NCBI RefSeq assembly: GCF_000372865.1
Contig: NZ_KB889965.1
Location: 2,532,547-2,596,546, forward strand
Direction: 5' to 3'
Length of the DNA stretch: 64,000 bases
From: Methylosarcina fibrata AML-C10
GTDB lineage: Bacteria; Pseudomonadota; Gammaproteobacteria; Methylococcales; Methylomonadaceae
Shown: positions 1 through 9,425 of the stretch, one piece after another
How positions within the stretch are numbered: the first letter of the stretch is position 1
Layout: every line of letters starts with the position of its first letter
Notes under the pieces: model-generated
What the model saw: only the letters and a program-made list of their open reading frames with translations
The model's database searches: none
Told to the model about the DNA's origin: nothing
Made by a program: the position numbers and the translations under genes

Positions 1-2
1 TC

Positions 3-1058
3 GGCCTGATGACCGCACGAGAACTATTGGCGGCCGGAGCCTCCGTCACAATTCTGGAAAGAGGCCTGATCGGGCAGGAGTCGTCCTGGGCGGGCGGAGG
101 CATCCTGCTGCCGCTTTATCCCTGGCGGCAAAGCGATGCGATCACGCGCCTGGTCGTCCAGAGCCTGCAACTTTATCCGGCCCTGGCTTCCCGGCTCAAA
201 GCCGGCTCCGGCCTGGATCCGGAGTGGACTCCCTGCGGCCTGCTGATCACGAAAAATCCCGATGTCACCGCGGCCGTAAACTGGTGCAGAACCAACAACA
301 TCCGCCACGAACCGGCCGGCCCGCAATTTTTCGACCGCTTTGACACCGAACCGGACCATCCGCTCTGGTTGCCGGATATTGCCCAGGTGCGCAATCCCAG
401 ACTGGTGAAGTCGTTGAAACAGGATCTTCTTAACCAAGGAGCCGATATTCGGGAACATTGCGAAATCACCGGCCTCGTCCTTGTCGGCAACCGGATCACG
501 GCGATAAAAACCGCTTCCGGCCACTTGCCGGTCCGTCAGCTTGTCCTCACGGCAGGCGCCTGGACAGGGCGGCTTTTCCGGCAGCTTATTCCCGAATTGA
601 GCGCTGCGGCCCCGTCGATCGCGCCGGTCAAAGGACAGATGCTGCTGTTCGAAGCCCGGCCCGACACGCTGCCTTACATGGTTCTGGACGGCGATCAATA
701 TCTGATTCCGCGGCGCGACGGCCGGATTCTGGCGGGCAGCACGGTGGAGCGGGCGGACTTCGACAAAAACCCTTCGCCGGAAGCCCGGGAGCGGCTGCTT
801 GAATTCGCCTTCCGCCTGATGCCGTCGCTCAAGCCATTTCCTCTGATCCACCACTGGGCAGGCGTCAGGCCCGGCACCGAACACGGCATTCCTTACATCG
901 ACCGGCATCCCGACATCGTCAATTTGAGCATCAATGCCGGACATTTCCGTAATGGCCTGGCGATGGGCCCGGCTTCGGCCCAGTTGATGGCCGATTTGAT
1001 TTTGAACCGTCCGCCCAAAGTCGACCCGGAACCTTACCGGCTGAGCAGCCCGCATTAG
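3..1058 (+). CDS. thiO: Glycine oxidase ThiO-like FAD-dependent amino-acid oxidase (5' end outside window)
   Basis: DAO-superfamily flavoenzyme. In bacteria ThiO oxidises glycine to the imine used to build the thiazole of thiamine in the cytoplasm. The reading frame is open to the left edge (G-L precede the first ATG at 9), so the start of the FAD-binding Rossmann motif is missing. What remains shows the end of that motif, a flavin-loop segment [11 protein letters not shown], the mid-protein GQMLLFE segment and the C-terminal [16 protein letters not shown] and [11 protein letters not shown] blocks typical of ThiO. The full protein is probably about 365 residues. Thiamine genes are not visible here; pyrD follows 77 bases downstream on the same strand. 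Family assignment is firm; glycine versus another small amine as substrate is inferred. Confidence 0.88.
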   Translation, partial: GLMTARELLAAGASVTILERGLIGQESSWAGGGILLPLYPWRQSDAITRLVVQSLQLYPALASRLKAGSGLDPEWTPCGLLITKNPDVTAAVNWCRTNNIRHEPAGPQFFDRFDTEPDHPLWLPDIAQVRNPRLVKSLKQDLLNQGADIREHCEITGLVLVGNRITAIKTASGHLPVRQLVLTAGAWTGRLFRQLIPELSAAAPSIAPVKGQMLLFEARPDTLPYMVLDGDQYLIPRRDGRILAGSTVERADFDKNPSPEARERLLEFAFRLMPSLKPFPLIHHWAGVRPGTEHGIPYIDRHPDIVNLSINAGHFRNGLAMGPASAQLMADLILNRPPKVDPEPYRLSSPH

Positions 1059-1135
1059 CAGGATCGGGCCCCGGCCGTCCTGCTTCGCTCGAACTTGATG
1101 TTCTTCTAAACGATTATCCCCTTAATGCCGAATTC

Positions 1136-2167
1136 ATGAATCCATATCCTCTGTTACGCCCTCTGTTATTCTCTCTCGATCCCGAAACTGCGCACGAGAT
1201 CACACTCAATCTGCTGAAGGCGGCTCATCGCGCCGGTTTGTCCCGGCTGACCCATCCGGCCATCCAAGACAAACCGGTACGGGTCATGGGCCTGGAATTT
1301 AAAAATCCGGTCGGCCTGGCGGCCGGACTCGACAAGAACGGAAATTATATCGACGCTCTCGCCGGCCTGGGTTTCGGTTTCATTGAAATCGGCACGGTAA
1401 CGCCCAGACCGCAGCCCGGCAACCCGAAACCGCGCCTGTTCCGGTTGCCCGAACACCAGGCCATCATCAACCGGATGGGTTTTAACAATCTCGGCATCGA
1501 CCATTTATTGGCGCAAGTCGCCCGGAGCGCTTATTCCGGAGTTCTCGGCATCAACATCGGCAAGAATTTCGATACGCCGATCGAAAACGCCGTCAACGAT
1601 TATCTCGTCGGTTTACGGAAAGCCTATCCGGCCGCCGGCTATATTACGATCAACATTTCCTCGCCGAACACGAAAAATTTGCGGCAGTTGCAACAAGGCG
1701 ACGAAATTAAAACGCTGATTTCGGCATTGAAGGTAGCACAGCTTGAATTGCACCAGGAACACGGAAAATACGTGCCGCTGGTGTTGAAAATCGCGCCCGA
1801 TCTGAGCCCCGAGGAAGTCCGCCATATCGCCCGGCTGTTGCTGGAATTTGCCGTCGACGGCGTCATCGCAACCAACACCACGATAGACCGCGACGCCGTG
1901 GCGGGCCATCCTCTGGCCGAGGAATCCGGCGGACTGAGCGGCGCGCCGGTAAAAGAAAAGTCGACCGCCGTCGTAAAAATGCTGGCGGACGAATTGCAAG
2001 GCCGCTGCCCGATCATTGCCGCAGGCGGCATTCTGTCGGCCGAGGACGCCCAGGAAAAACTGGCGGCGGGCGCCAGCCTGATCCAGGTCTACACCGGCCT
2101 GATTTACCGGGGACCGGCGCTGATCGCCGAGATCCTGGAACAGTCCGGCGCAGGGGCTTATCGGTAA
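1136..2167 (+). CDS. pyrD: Dihydroorotate dehydrogenase (quinone), class 2
   Basis: Fourth step of UMP synthesis: oxidation of dihydroorotate to orotate with electrons passed to the membrane quinone pool. The 343-residue length fits class 2 enzymes. The N-terminal helical extension (about residues 1-40) that docks to the membrane is present. Class 2 signatures follow: [28 protein letters not shown], the NRMGFNN block, and [11 protein letters not shown], which carries the catalytic serine. The C-terminal phosphate-binding part reads [11 protein letters not shown] and [11 protein letters not shown]. The ATG at 1136 fits family N-termini ([17 protein letters not shown]). It ends eight bases before the convergent isomerase-like gene. 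High confidence. Confidence 0.97.
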   Translation: MNPYPLLRPLLFSLDPETAHEITLNLLKAAHRAGLSRLTHPAIQDKPVRVMGLEFKNPVGLAAGLDKNGNYIDALAGLGFGFIEIGTVTPRPQPGNPKPRLFRLPEHQAIINRMGFNNLGIDHLLAQVARSAYSGVLGINIGKNFDTPIENAVNDYLVGLRKAYPAAGYITINISSPNTKNLRQLQQGDEIKTLISALKVAQLELHQEHGKYVPLVLKIAPDLSPEEVRHIARLLLEFAVDGVIATNTTIDRDAVAGHPLAEESGGLSGAPVKEKSTAVVKMLADELQGRCPIIAAGGILSAEDAQEKLAAGASLIQVYTGLIYRGPALIAEILEQSGAGAYR

Positions 2168-2175
2168 TTAAAGTT

Positions 2176-2820
2176 TTATCTTGTTTTCAATGGATGAGCA
2201 AAGGCATCGTCAATCAGATTAGGCACATCAATCCCGGACTGAGTAAAAATATCTCGCAATAACCATTCAAGTCGATCATTTCCCCAATAACGGGATCCCC
2301 GATATATAAAGAACGGTACGCCGAAGATGCCCTCTCGCTGACCACGAATGGCCCCCTTCATTACCCGGCGTTGAAAGAAGCTATCATCGGCACTTCGAAT
2401 GATGGAATCCGGTTGCAGCCCGCATTGTTCGGCAACTCCGGCGAGAGTATCATCCTCACCGATATCCTTACCCTCCGAAAACCGTGCCATAAATGCAGCC
2501 AGGCCAAATTCGACAACACATCCTTGATCGAGGGCGTATAAAATGCTTGAGTGAGGGCGTATCCAGTCGGTATCGAAGGGTTTTGGCCATTGCAGATCAA
2601 GTCCGTAGGCATTCGCGAATCGATTAATATCTTCTGTTACATAAGCAGATTTGTTGGGATTCCCCATTGGATCGCCAGTAACTGACTTTGGTGGAAATAG
2701 TGGAACGTATTCGATAGCCATCGGTAAATTTGAGGCTATCTTGCTAAGCCTGTAAAAAGCCAGCCAGGCATAAGGACTGCGAAAACTGAAATAAAAGGTC
2801 AAGTGATTAGATGCGTGCAT
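2176..2820 (-). CDS. DsbA-fold 2-hydroxychromene-2-carboxylate isomerase-like protein
   Basis: A 214-residue protein of the DSBA-like thioredoxin family, HCCA-isomerase/kappa-GST type. These are glutathione-dependent isomerases, best known from naphthalene and other aromatic catabolism. Visible signatures are the N-terminal beta strand and helix FYFSFRSPYAWLA, where SPY replaces the CxxC redox pair, and the C-terminal FGVPFFIYRGSRYWGNDRL block with the cis-proline loop GVPFF. It lies 44 bases downstream of the efflux outer-membrane gene on the same strand and may be the last gene of that operon. No aromatic-degradation genes are nearby, so the substrate is unknown. It could act as a glutathione transferase on compounds handled by the pump. 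Confidence 0.8.
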   Translation of the reverse strand: MHASNHLTFYFSFRSPYAWLAFYRLSKIASNLPMAIEYVPLFPPKSVTGDPMGNPNKSAYVTEDINRFANAYGLDLQWPKPFDTDWIRPHSSILYALDQGCVVEFGLAAFMARFSEGKDIGEDDTLAGVAEQCGLQPDSIIRSADDSFFQRRVMKGAIRGQREGIFGVPFFIYRGSRYWGNDRLEWLLRDIFTQSGIDVPNLIDDAFAHPLKTR

Positions 2821-2864
2821 AAAGACTGTTTTCCGCTGAACGGGTATGAATGTTAATTCAGATA

Positions 2865-4364
2865 TTACTGTTGAGTTTTAGCCGATGAGGGTGAAATTTT
2901 TCTCGCTATCCCCTCATTTTCGGTTCGGCTAACCGAGCCGTCGTCCCACCCACCGCCGAAGGCTCGGTAAAGCGACACCATTGAGACACACATTGCGGTT
3001 TGGGCCTTGGCTCGCTCGTCGCCGACAGTCAATGTATTACGCCGGGCATCAAGCAGGGATAAGTAATCTTTCACCCCCCGTTGGTATAGGGCATCAGTAG
3101 ACTGGTAGGCTTTTTGAGCGGATCTTTCGGCTTCCGAAAGCTGCTTTTTTCGTTCCTTGGACGTGGTATGTGTTACAAAGGCATTTTCAACATCTTCAAG
3201 CGCCAGCAAAAAGGTTTTTTCGTAATTCAATGCCGCTTGATCAAGCCTTGCATCCACTGCTGCAATATGCGCCCGAATACGCCCGGCATTAAACAGCGGC
3301 ATGGTCAGACCCGAACCCAGCGTGTAAACGCTTTCCGCAAGGCTGGAAAACCCGCCAACGGCCAGTGCGCCGAAACCGCCGCTTGCCGATAATACCAATT
3401 TAGGGTACAAGTCGGCTCGGGCAGCACCCAGATTGGCAGCGGCGGCGGTGACCTCGGTTTTGGCGAGACGCAGGTCGGGGCGCTGTGATAGCAAGTCGGC
3501 AGGAAGAAGCTCGGGAATGCCCGGTAAAGCAACGAGTAGCGGCATGGCTTGGGATAAGCGGGTTTCAAGGTTTTCGGGAGGTTCACCCAATAACACCCCA
3601 AGCCGATGCGTTAATGTAAGAGCTGAGCTTGTTAGAACCGGCAGAGCAGATTCGGTACTTTTAAGCAAAGCATCCTGATTGGCAACATCGGCTTCAGTAG
3701 CTAGACCGTTTTTTGCAAAAAGCTGTAACGCCCTTAGCTTTTCCTTTTGGACTTCTATCTGTTCTTGCTGAAGGTTAATCCGCTTCTGTAAACCTCGCAG
3801 CTCCAGATAATTCGTGGCGACTTGCGCCAGTAATCCGACCTGGACGGCATGTAAAGCTTCTTCGGTTCCTGCCGATTGGGCGATAGCGGCCTCCGCTTCG
3901 AGGTGCCTGCCGCCGAACAAATCGATTTCCCAGCGCGCAGCCAGTCCGCCGCTGATGGCGTCGGCAGTTGGCGTTATCAGCTCAATGCCTTGCTTGCCGG
4001 GCACGCCGATTATCCGGTCGATCTTTTTTTCCCGGCCGCCCGATGAGAACAGGTCGATGCTGGGATAGAGCGCCGACTCGGCGATGGTCACTAAGGTGGC
4101 GGCTTCCCGAACCCGCGCTTTAGCGATCCTAAGGTCGTGGTTGGCGTTCACCGCTTTAGCGATCAATTCATCGAGCAGGGGATCCTGGAATCCTTTCCAC
4201 CATGACTTTATATCTGCGAGCATTAGGTTGATGGGATCAACGGGGGCATGATGCCAATTATTCATGTCAGCCAGTTTTACCTGATCGCTCACGCGCGTTG
4301 GCGTGCAGGCGTTCAAGACACTGATCGTCAACAGTGCAAATACTATTGGAATGAACTTATTCAT
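2865..4364 (-). CDS. RND efflux outer-membrane factor lipoprotein (NodT/OprM type)
   Basis: TolC-like outer-membrane channel of a tripartite efflux system. It has a lipoprotein signal peptide with lipobox VLNAC (Cys20). Two OEP repeats follow: the first contains WWKGFQDPLLDELIAKAVNANHDL-type sequence near residues 55-80, the second begins near LLPADLLSQRPDLRLAKTEV around residue 280. The 499-residue length is normal for the family. The start overlaps the stop of the pump gene by eight bases, implying translational coupling and one transcript: adaptor, pump, channel. Codon use is more AT-rich than in the flanking core genes, as in the rest of this block. Assignment to the family is firm; substrates are unknown. 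Confidence 0.93.
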   Translation of the reverse strand: MNKFIPIVFALLTISVLNACTPTRVSDQVKLADMNNWHHAPVDPINLMLADIKSWWKGFQDPLLDELIAKAVNANHDLRIAKARVREAATLVTIAESALYPSIDLFSSGGREKKIDRIIGVPGKQGIELITPTADAISGGLAARWEIDLFGGRHLEAEAAIAQSAGTEEALHAVQVGLLAQVATNYLELRGLQKRINLQQEQIEVQKEKLRALQLFAKNGLATEADVANQDALLKSTESALPVLTSSALTLTHRLGVLLGEPPENLETRLSQAMPLLVALPGIPELLPADLLSQRPDLRLAKTEVTAAAANLGAARADLYPKLVLSASGGFGALAVGGFSSLAESVYTLGSGLTMPLFNAGRIRAHIAAVDARLDQAALNYEKTFLLALEDVENAFVTHTTSKERKKQLSEAERSAQKAYQSTDALYQRGVKDYLSLLDARRNTLTVGDERAKAQTAMCVSMVSLYRAFGGGWDDGSVSRTENEGIARKISPSSAKTQQ

Positions 4365-7300
4365 GAGAATCTCCCGGTTCAGGATTTTCGCTGTTTAGTC
4401 TTGTGCCAATATCAGGCTGAGCCCGCCGCACCCTGAACCAGGCCGCATACAGTGCCGGCAGAAAAAACACGGTCAGCACCGTAGCGACCGTCAAGCCGCC
4501 CATGATGGCGATGGCTTGCGGCCCGAAGAAGTCGTTACGGGATAATGGAATCATGGCTAAAATGGCGGCGGCGGCAGTCAACAAAATAGGGCGGAAACGC
4601 CGAACCGTCGATTCGACGACAGCCGTCCAGGTATCCATGCCGGCTTTTTCGTCCTGCTCGATCTGGTCCACCAGAATCACGGCATTACGCATAATCATCC
4701 CGGCGAGGGCAATAATCCCCAATAAGGCAACAAAGCCGAAAGGTGCGCCGAAGAGCATGAGGGCAAACGCCGCACCAATCACGCCCAGCGGCGCAGTCAT
4801 AAACACCAGAAAGGTTCGTGACAAATTCTGCAACTGCATCATTAATAAGATAAGCGTGGCAATGACTACCAAGGGAATCCAGATCAGAATCGATTTTTGG
4901 GCCGTCCAGGCATCTTCTTTTGCCGCGCCGGTCTCGATGAAATAGCCGGCTGGCAATTGTTTTTGAATATCTTCCAGTTTGGGAACAATCTGCGCTGCGA
5001 CATCCGGGGCCAACATCCCCTCTACGACATCGGCACGTATGGATATTGAGGGAAATCGGTTTCTTCGCCAACGTACGCCGTCTTCAAAGACCGTTTCGGT
5101 GGCGACCAATTGCGACAAGGAAACCGATTTGCCTTGGCTAGTCGGTACATTGACATTGGGCAACTCATCTATACCTATGCGTAACGGATGCTCCGCCCGC
5201 CAGACGATATCAATTAATTTATCTTCCTCACGAAACTGGCCAACCGGAATACCGGTGTAATGCGCCTGTAATACTTGCGAAAGGCTGGCGGTCGAAACCC
5301 CGAGCGCACGCGCCTTATCCTGGTCTAAAACCAGGCGGACCGAGGGTATGCGTTCATGCCAGTCGTCATTCACATCGACCGTATTGGCGTTAGCCCGGAC
5401 AATTTCCGCCACCTGATCGGCGATCGTCCTGACCCTGCCGGCATCTTCGCCCAGAACCCGGAATACGACGGGATAATCCATCGGCGGCCCGACGTTGAGG
5501 CGCATCACCCGCCCGCGCACTTCCGGAAAATCGGTGGCCAAGGTCTGTCTGATCCGTTGCATGACCCGTTCACGGGCGCTATTGTCCTTGGTCACCAACA
5601 CGAATTCAGCCAGGTTGGTACTGGTCAGTTGTTGCACAATGAGCAAGAAAAACCGGGGCGTGCCGCCGCCGATATAGCTCGCATAACTCGTTATTTCTTC
5701 ATCTTTAGCGAAAATGGTTTCCATGCGTTTGGCAACGGTTTCAGTTTGCGCGAAGGCGCTGCCTTCCGGTAGCCATAGATCGACGATCAGCTCCGGCCGA
5801 TTTGATAGCGGAAAGAATTGTTGTGGGACTTTGGCCAAGGTCGCCGCACCCACGCCAAATAGCGCGATGGTGGCAACGATGATTTTTTTACGGTGTTCCA
5901 GACAGTAGTCAACCCAGTGCCGTAAATGCTGGTAGAAAGGGGTAACGAAGTGATCGTGCTTGGCTTGCTCAGGGCTCACTTTAACCTTGAGGATGAGATA
6001 ACCTAAGAAGGGCGTAAATACCACGGCGCCCAGCCAGGAAAGGATCAGCGAAATACCGACCACCTGAAAGATGGCAACGGTATATTCGCCTGCCGACGAT
6101 TTCGCCAAGCCCACCGGCAAAAAACCTGCGACCGTAATCAATGTTCCGGTCAGCATGGGAAATGCGGTAACCCGGTAAGCGTAGGTTGCAGCACGCATTC
6201 GATCCCAGCCGTCTTCGAGTTTTCGTGCCATCATCTCAATGGCAATCATGGCATCGTCCACCAGCAACCCCAAGGCGAGAATGAGCGCACCCAAAGAGAT
6301 ACGATGAATTTCCAGACCGAACAGCAACATACAGAGCAATGTTGCGGCCAACACAATCGGTACGGTCAGGGCGACGACCGAACCTGCACGCATGCCAAGG
6401 CTCAAAAAGCTCACCAACAGCACCGCCGCCAGCGCTTCCCAGAAAGTACGCAAAAATTCGCCGATAGCGGTATGAACCACCCTGGATTGGTCGGCTACTT
6501 TCTCAACATCAACGCCAATGGGTAGGTTTCCTTCGATAGAAGCCATGGTGTTTTCCAGTAATTTACCCAAGGCCAAAACGTCACCTTTTTTATTCATGGT
6601 GACGCCCAAGCCGATGACGTCCTTGCCGTTGAACCGCATTTTGAATTCGGCAGGATCAACGTAGCCTCGGCTAACCTTGGCAAAATCACTGACCCTGAAG
6701 GTTCGCCCTTCGAGACGGACCGGAAGGTTCGCAATAGCATCCACCGAATCAAATGAACCGGTCAGCCGAATAGGTATATTCTGATGGGGAGTGATGACCG
6801 TTCCTGCCGGCACCATGCCGTTTTGCGTTTGCAGAACCTGGGCAACCGATGCCACATCCAACCCCAGTTCAGCCAGCTTCTTATCGGAAAACTCAACATA
6901 AATCTTTTCATCCTGCACACCGATGAGATCGGCTTTTTCAACATCTTTTACCCGCAGGATTTGTTGCCGTGCCGAATCGACCACCTCTTTGAGTTCAGCA
7001 TAGCTAAAACCTTCACCGGAGAAGGCATACAGTAAACTGTAGGTATCGCCGAACTCGTCGTTGAAAAAAGGGCCGATCACATCGGGCGGCAGGGATAATT
7101 TTATGTCGGCAATCTTTTTGCGGACTTGATACCAAAGATAAGCAATTTCGGTAGCGGGAATGTCTTCCCGTGGCGTAACGAAAATGACGGATTCGCCAGG
7201 CTTCGAATAACTGCGGACATAGTCCAGATTTGGCAGTTCCTGTAGCTTTTTTTCCAGCCTGTCGGTCACCTGGTTCTCGACTTCAAGTGCGGTTGCGCCC

Positions 7301-7464
7301 GGATACAGGGTTTTAACGACCATTAACCGGAAGGTAAATTTCGGGTCTTCCCGCTGTTCCAGCGTGAAATAGGCAAATATCCCTCCTAGCAGCAGCAACA
7401 CCATGACAAACCCCGTAAAAGCGCGATGTTTCAGCGCCCATTCGTTCAAATTGAAGTGCTTCAT
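4357..7464 (-). CDS. RND efflux pump, inner-membrane permease (AcrB/HAE1 superfamily)
   Basis: A 1035-residue proton-driven inner-membrane transporter that exports hydrophobic compounds through the neighbouring adaptor and channel. The usual RND plan is present: an N-terminal helix (about residues 14-34), a large periplasmic pore domain, six helices, a second helix near 540, a second periplasmic domain, and the final helices. The TM4 proton-relay motif appears as GLLVDDAMIAIEMM. The sequence resembles the poorly characterised branch beginning YFTLEQREDPKFTFR rather than AcrB itself. The start overlaps the adaptor stop by four bases (ATGA). Regulation by the MarR-family protein encoded upstream is likely, given shared operator-like sites. 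Substrate specificity cannot be read from sequence. Confidence 0.95.
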   Translation of the reverse strand: MKHFNLNEWALKHRAFTGFVMVLLLLGGIFAYFTLEQREDPKFTFRLMVVKTLYPGATALEVENQVTDRLEKKLQELPNLDYVRSYSKPGESVIFVTPREDIPATEIAYLWYQVRKKIADIKLSLPPDVIGPFFNDEFGDTYSLLYAFSGEGFSYAELKEVVDSARQQILRVKDVEKADLIGVQDEKIYVEFSDKKLAELGLDVASVAQVLQTQNGMVPAGTVITPHQNIPIRLTGSFDSVDAIANLPVRLEGRTFRVSDFAKVSRGYVDPAEFKMRFNGKDVIGLGVTMNKKGDVLALGKLLENTMASIEGNLPIGVDVEKVADQSRVVHTAIGEFLRTFWEALAAVLLVSFLSLGMRAGSVVALTVPIVLAATLLCMLLFGLEIHRISLGALILALGLLVDDAMIAIEMMARKLEDGWDRMRAATYAYRVTAFPMLTGTLITVAGFLPVGLAKSSAGEYTVAIFQVVGISLILSWLGAVVFTPFLGYLILKVKVSPEQAKHDHFVTPFYQHLRHWVDYCLEHRKKIIVATIALFGVGAATLAKVPQQFFPLSNRPELIVDLWLPEGSAFAQTETVAKRMETIFAKDEEITSYASYIGGGTPRFFLLIVQQLTSTNLAEFVLVTKDNSARERVMQRIRQTLATDFPEVRGRVMRLNVGPPMDYPVVFRVLGEDAGRVRTIADQVAEIVRANANTVDVNDDWHERIPSVRLVLDQDKARALGVSTASLSQVLQAHYTGIPVGQFREEDKLIDIVWRAEHPLRIGIDELPNVNVPTSQGKSVSLSQLVATETVFEDGVRWRRNRFPSISIRADVVEGMLAPDVAAQIVPKLEDIQKQLPAGYFIETGAAKEDAWTAQKSILIWIPLVVIATLILLMMQLQNLSRTFLVFMTAPLGVIGAAFALMLFGAPFGFVALLGIIALAGMIMRNAVILVDQIEQDEKAGMDTWTAVVESTVRRFRPILLTAAAAILAMIPLSRNDFFGPQAIAIMGGLTVATVLTVFFLPALYAAWFRVRRAQPDIGTRLNSENPEPGDSHE

Positions 7465-8612
7465 GATGGTTTATCCAGGTTGGCAACGTCCTGATTTTTC
7501 GATATACGCGGAAGCGGCTCTGGTAAGCGTACGGTCTGACCTTCCTTTAAACGCTGCCCCCCTGCGCTGACTATCAATTGTCCGGTCTGAAGACCTTCAA
7601 TTGAAACCAATTCGCCGGGCAATGCAGTTCCCAATTGAACCGGTACGGCTTTGACTGTGCCAGCGGCTTCATCGATTAACCATACTTGCTGCTGTTTAAG
7701 CTGAGCCTGGGAAGTGAACACGGCTGCAAGCGGTACGGCAATCAATTCGGTTTTATCCGATGCAATCCACACGGTTGCGGTCATGCCCAGATGCGCATCC
7801 TCTTGCCCTTCTAACAGCTTCGCCTTGACCCGATAAGTACGGCTAGCCGGATCGGCAGAAGCGCCTATTTCGCGAATTTCCGCCTTGAACCTATGCTCAT
7901 CATCTGACCATAAGCTGATAGCCGCTATCTGGTGGTTTTTGACTGCAGTGATGCGCTGCTCAGGTATGTCGAAGTGAATTTCTTTTTCGTCAAGTTGCGC
8001 CAGTTTGACTACCGGCTGACCGGCGGCGACGACCTGTCCTTTTTCAACTTCCAAAGCGGTGATAACACCCTCGCGATCGGCTGATAATTCCGTGTAATGG
8101 AGTTGGTTTGTCGTTTGTTTCAACTGGGCTTCGAGTGCGGCAACCCGTTCCTGTGCGTTGGTGTAGGCGGTTTGGTGACGATCAAAGTCGGGGTGGCTGA
8201 TAACCTTTTGATCTAACAGTTCCCGATAACGTGTCAAATCATCCTTGGTAAAATCCCGATCTGCGACCGCTGACTTGAGTTGGGCTTTCAGGGTTTGCAC
8301 GGCAAGCTGAAAATCGCTGTTATCGAGGCTTGCCAGTAGCTGCCCCTTAAGGACACGATCCCCGACTTCGACAGGTCTTGCTAGAATCTTGCCCGTCACC
8401 CGAAAGGATAAAGTTGTTTCAAAACGTGCCCGAACTTCTCCGGCATACGGCGTAACAGACTCTGCTCTGGTATTGCCAACCCGAAATACTTTTACCGGAC
8501 GGGGAGTCAATTTAACTTTCTGATCTTGTCGAGAACACCCCGCCAACAAAGAGATAAACAAGAACAGAGAGGCCAATAATTTGAACAAACAAAATTTATT
8601 GCGCTTAGCCAT
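7461..8612 (-). CDS. RND efflux periplasmic adaptor (membrane fusion protein) lipoprotein
   Basis: Links the RND pump to the outer-membrane channel. The lipoprotein signal ends in SLLAGC (Cys26). The barrel-sandwich lipoyl halves flank a coiled-coil hairpin at about residues 105-170, rich in Q, K and L heptads (LAVQTLKAQLKSAVADRD, AQERVAALEAQLKQT). A beta-barrel and membrane-proximal domain follow. The length of 383 is normal. The first ATG at 8612 gives a proper lipoprotein signal; it is only 17 bases from an operator-like palindrome (8629-8638), so the leader is short or the gene is read from a promoter further upstream. The 3' end overlaps the pump start (ATGA). Confidence 0.94.
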   Translation of the reverse strand: MAKRNKFCLFKLLASLFLFISLLAGCSRQDQKVKLTPRPVKVFRVGNTRAESVTPYAGEVRARFETTLSFRVTGKILARPVEVGDRVLKGQLLASLDNSDFQLAVQTLKAQLKSAVADRDFTKDDLTRYRELLDQKVISHPDFDRHQTAYTNAQERVAALEAQLKQTTNQLHYTELSADREGVITALEVEKGQVVAAGQPVVKLAQLDEKEIHFDIPEQRITAVKNHQIAAISLWSDDEHRFKAEIREIGASADPASRTYRVKAKLLEGQEDAHLGMTATVWIASDKTELIAVPLAAVFTSQAQLKQQQVWLIDEAAGTVKAVPVQLGTALPGELVSIEGLQTGQLIVSAGGQRLKEGQTVRLPEPLPRISKNQDVANLDKPS

Positions 8613-8757
8613 AAATCACCCATATAAATGTATATACACGTTTTTTGCAAAAAATAGCCTGTCTTAAGGTAAACTTTTCCGCAGCTATACGCCCGATGCC
8701 TGACGATACGCCGGTAACAATTACGACTTTGTTATCGAATTTCATTATCTTGCTCAT
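8605..8757 (-). pseudogene. Remnant of a short-chain dehydrogenase/reductase (first ~25 residues only)
   Basis: From the ATG at 8757, preceded by a good ribosome site (AAAGGA), the frame reads a short-chain dehydrogenase N-terminus: FDNKVVIVTGVSSGIGRIAAEKF, with the TGxxxGIG dinucleotide-binding motif. After about residue 26 similarity stops and an unrelated tail runs to a stop at 8605, eight bases inside the adaptor gene. The remaining ~220 residues of a normal enzyme are absent, so most of the gene was probably deleted. Operator-like palindromes sit on both sides of the fragment, so recombination could have removed its body, but the breakpoint is not inside a palindrome. It may still be translated as a short leader peptide. 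Confidence 0.72.
8629..8638. promoter_or_regulatory. Operator-like palindrome TGTATATACA, copy 1 (before adaptor gene)
   Basis: A perfect ten-base palindrome in the context AAATGTATATACACGT, seventeen bases before the adaptor start. The same core recurs at 8775-8784 and, as GTATATAC, at 9292-9299. On the minus strand a possible promoter (TTGCAA at 8645-8650, TTATAT at 8622-8627, spacing 17) would put this site in the spacer, but its start site would be nearly at the ATG. Probably a binding site for the MarR-family protein; inferred. Confidence 0.6.
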
Positions 8758-8774
8758 AATCCTTTCCCAGTAAA

Positions 8775-8784
8775 TGTATATACA
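8775..8784. promoter_or_regulatory. Operator-like palindrome TGTATATACA, copy 2 (after marR, before the dehydrogenase remnant)
   Basis: Second identical copy, context AAATGTATATACACCT, between the marR stop (8801) and the remnant's start (8757), about eighteen bases upstream of that ATG. The shared flank AAATGTATATACAC with copy 1 is 14 bases long. Likely target of the local MarR protein; no clear promoter is seen around this copy. Confidence 0.6.
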
Positions 8785-8800
8785 CCTAAATACCAAAAAA

Positions 8801-9262
8801 TTATTCCGCTTTGGCTGCCTCAATTAACGCAGATAAATCTGTCATTAAAGTCTGTAAGCGTTCCTGGCTCATAGTTTCTCGAATCTTGGATTGTGCTTGC
8901 TGCCATAGCGGGTAGGCTTCTAACAGGACGGCGGAACCTGCCTCGGTAATCGTCACCATCCGGGTACGGCGATCTTCACCTGGGGTAACATTAACAAGCC
9001 CCTGCTTTTCCATAACCTCCAGATTACGGGTTAAGGTTGTTCTATCCATTACGGCATGTTCAGCAAGTTGAGTAACCAACACCGAACCACTGATCTTTAA
9101 AGCCACAAGTAGCGAATACTGAGTTCCACGGATGCCAGCCGGACGAAGCATTTCATCGTACAGTTGACTTACCGCACGGTTTGCCTTACGGAGATTGAAA
9201 CCCGTGCAATTCAGACAACAGAGATAATCCGGCATTTTTGATGATTCATTTACATCGGACAT
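8801..9262 (-). CDS. MarR-family transcriptional regulator
   Basis: Winged-helix repressor, probably controlling itself and the efflux genes downstream. From the ATG at 9262 it is 153 residues, normal for the family. An upstream in-frame GTG at 9301 falls inside the promoter and operator and is rejected. Helix-turn-helix region: VTQLAEHAVMDRTTLTRNLEVMEKQGLV; wing: GEDRRTRMVTITEAG. A cysteine group near the N-terminus (LCCLNC) is a possible redox or electrophile sensor, as in some MarR relatives, but this is speculation. The GTATATAC palindrome overlapping its -10 box fits autorepression. The marR, efflux arrangement is common for inducible multidrug pumps. Confidence 0.92.
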   Translation of the reverse strand: MSDVNESSKMPDYLCCLNCTGFNLRKANRAVSQLYDEMLRPAGIRGTQYSLLVALKISGSVLVTQLAEHAVMDRTTLTRNLEVMEKQGLVNVTPGEDRRTRMVTITEAGSAVLLEAYPLWQQAQSKIRETMSQERLQTLMTDLSALIEAAKAE

Positions 9263-9290
9263 ATTTAATTTCGAAGTGATTTTAAATAGG

Positions 9291-9318
9291 AGTATATACA
9301 CGTATTATTTTTTGTCAA
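9291..9318 (-). promoter_or_regulatory. marR promoter with overlapping third operator copy
   Basis: On the minus strand a consensus -35 box TTGACA (9313-9318) is followed after 16 bases by TATACT (9291-9296) as -10 box. The palindrome core GTATATAC (9292-9299, extending to 9301 as GTATATACAC) covers the -10 box, so a protein bound there would block RNA polymerase. Transcription would start near 9284, about 22 bases before the marR ATG. Confidence 0.75.
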
Positions 9319-9425
9319 ATTTTTCTCAATTCGCTGTTACCTTAAGTGATCTAATCTTTCCATAAATTGGTCATTTGAATTGCTCTATCTGCACAGTCAA
9401 AAAACATGTTAATTAGGCATTTGAG

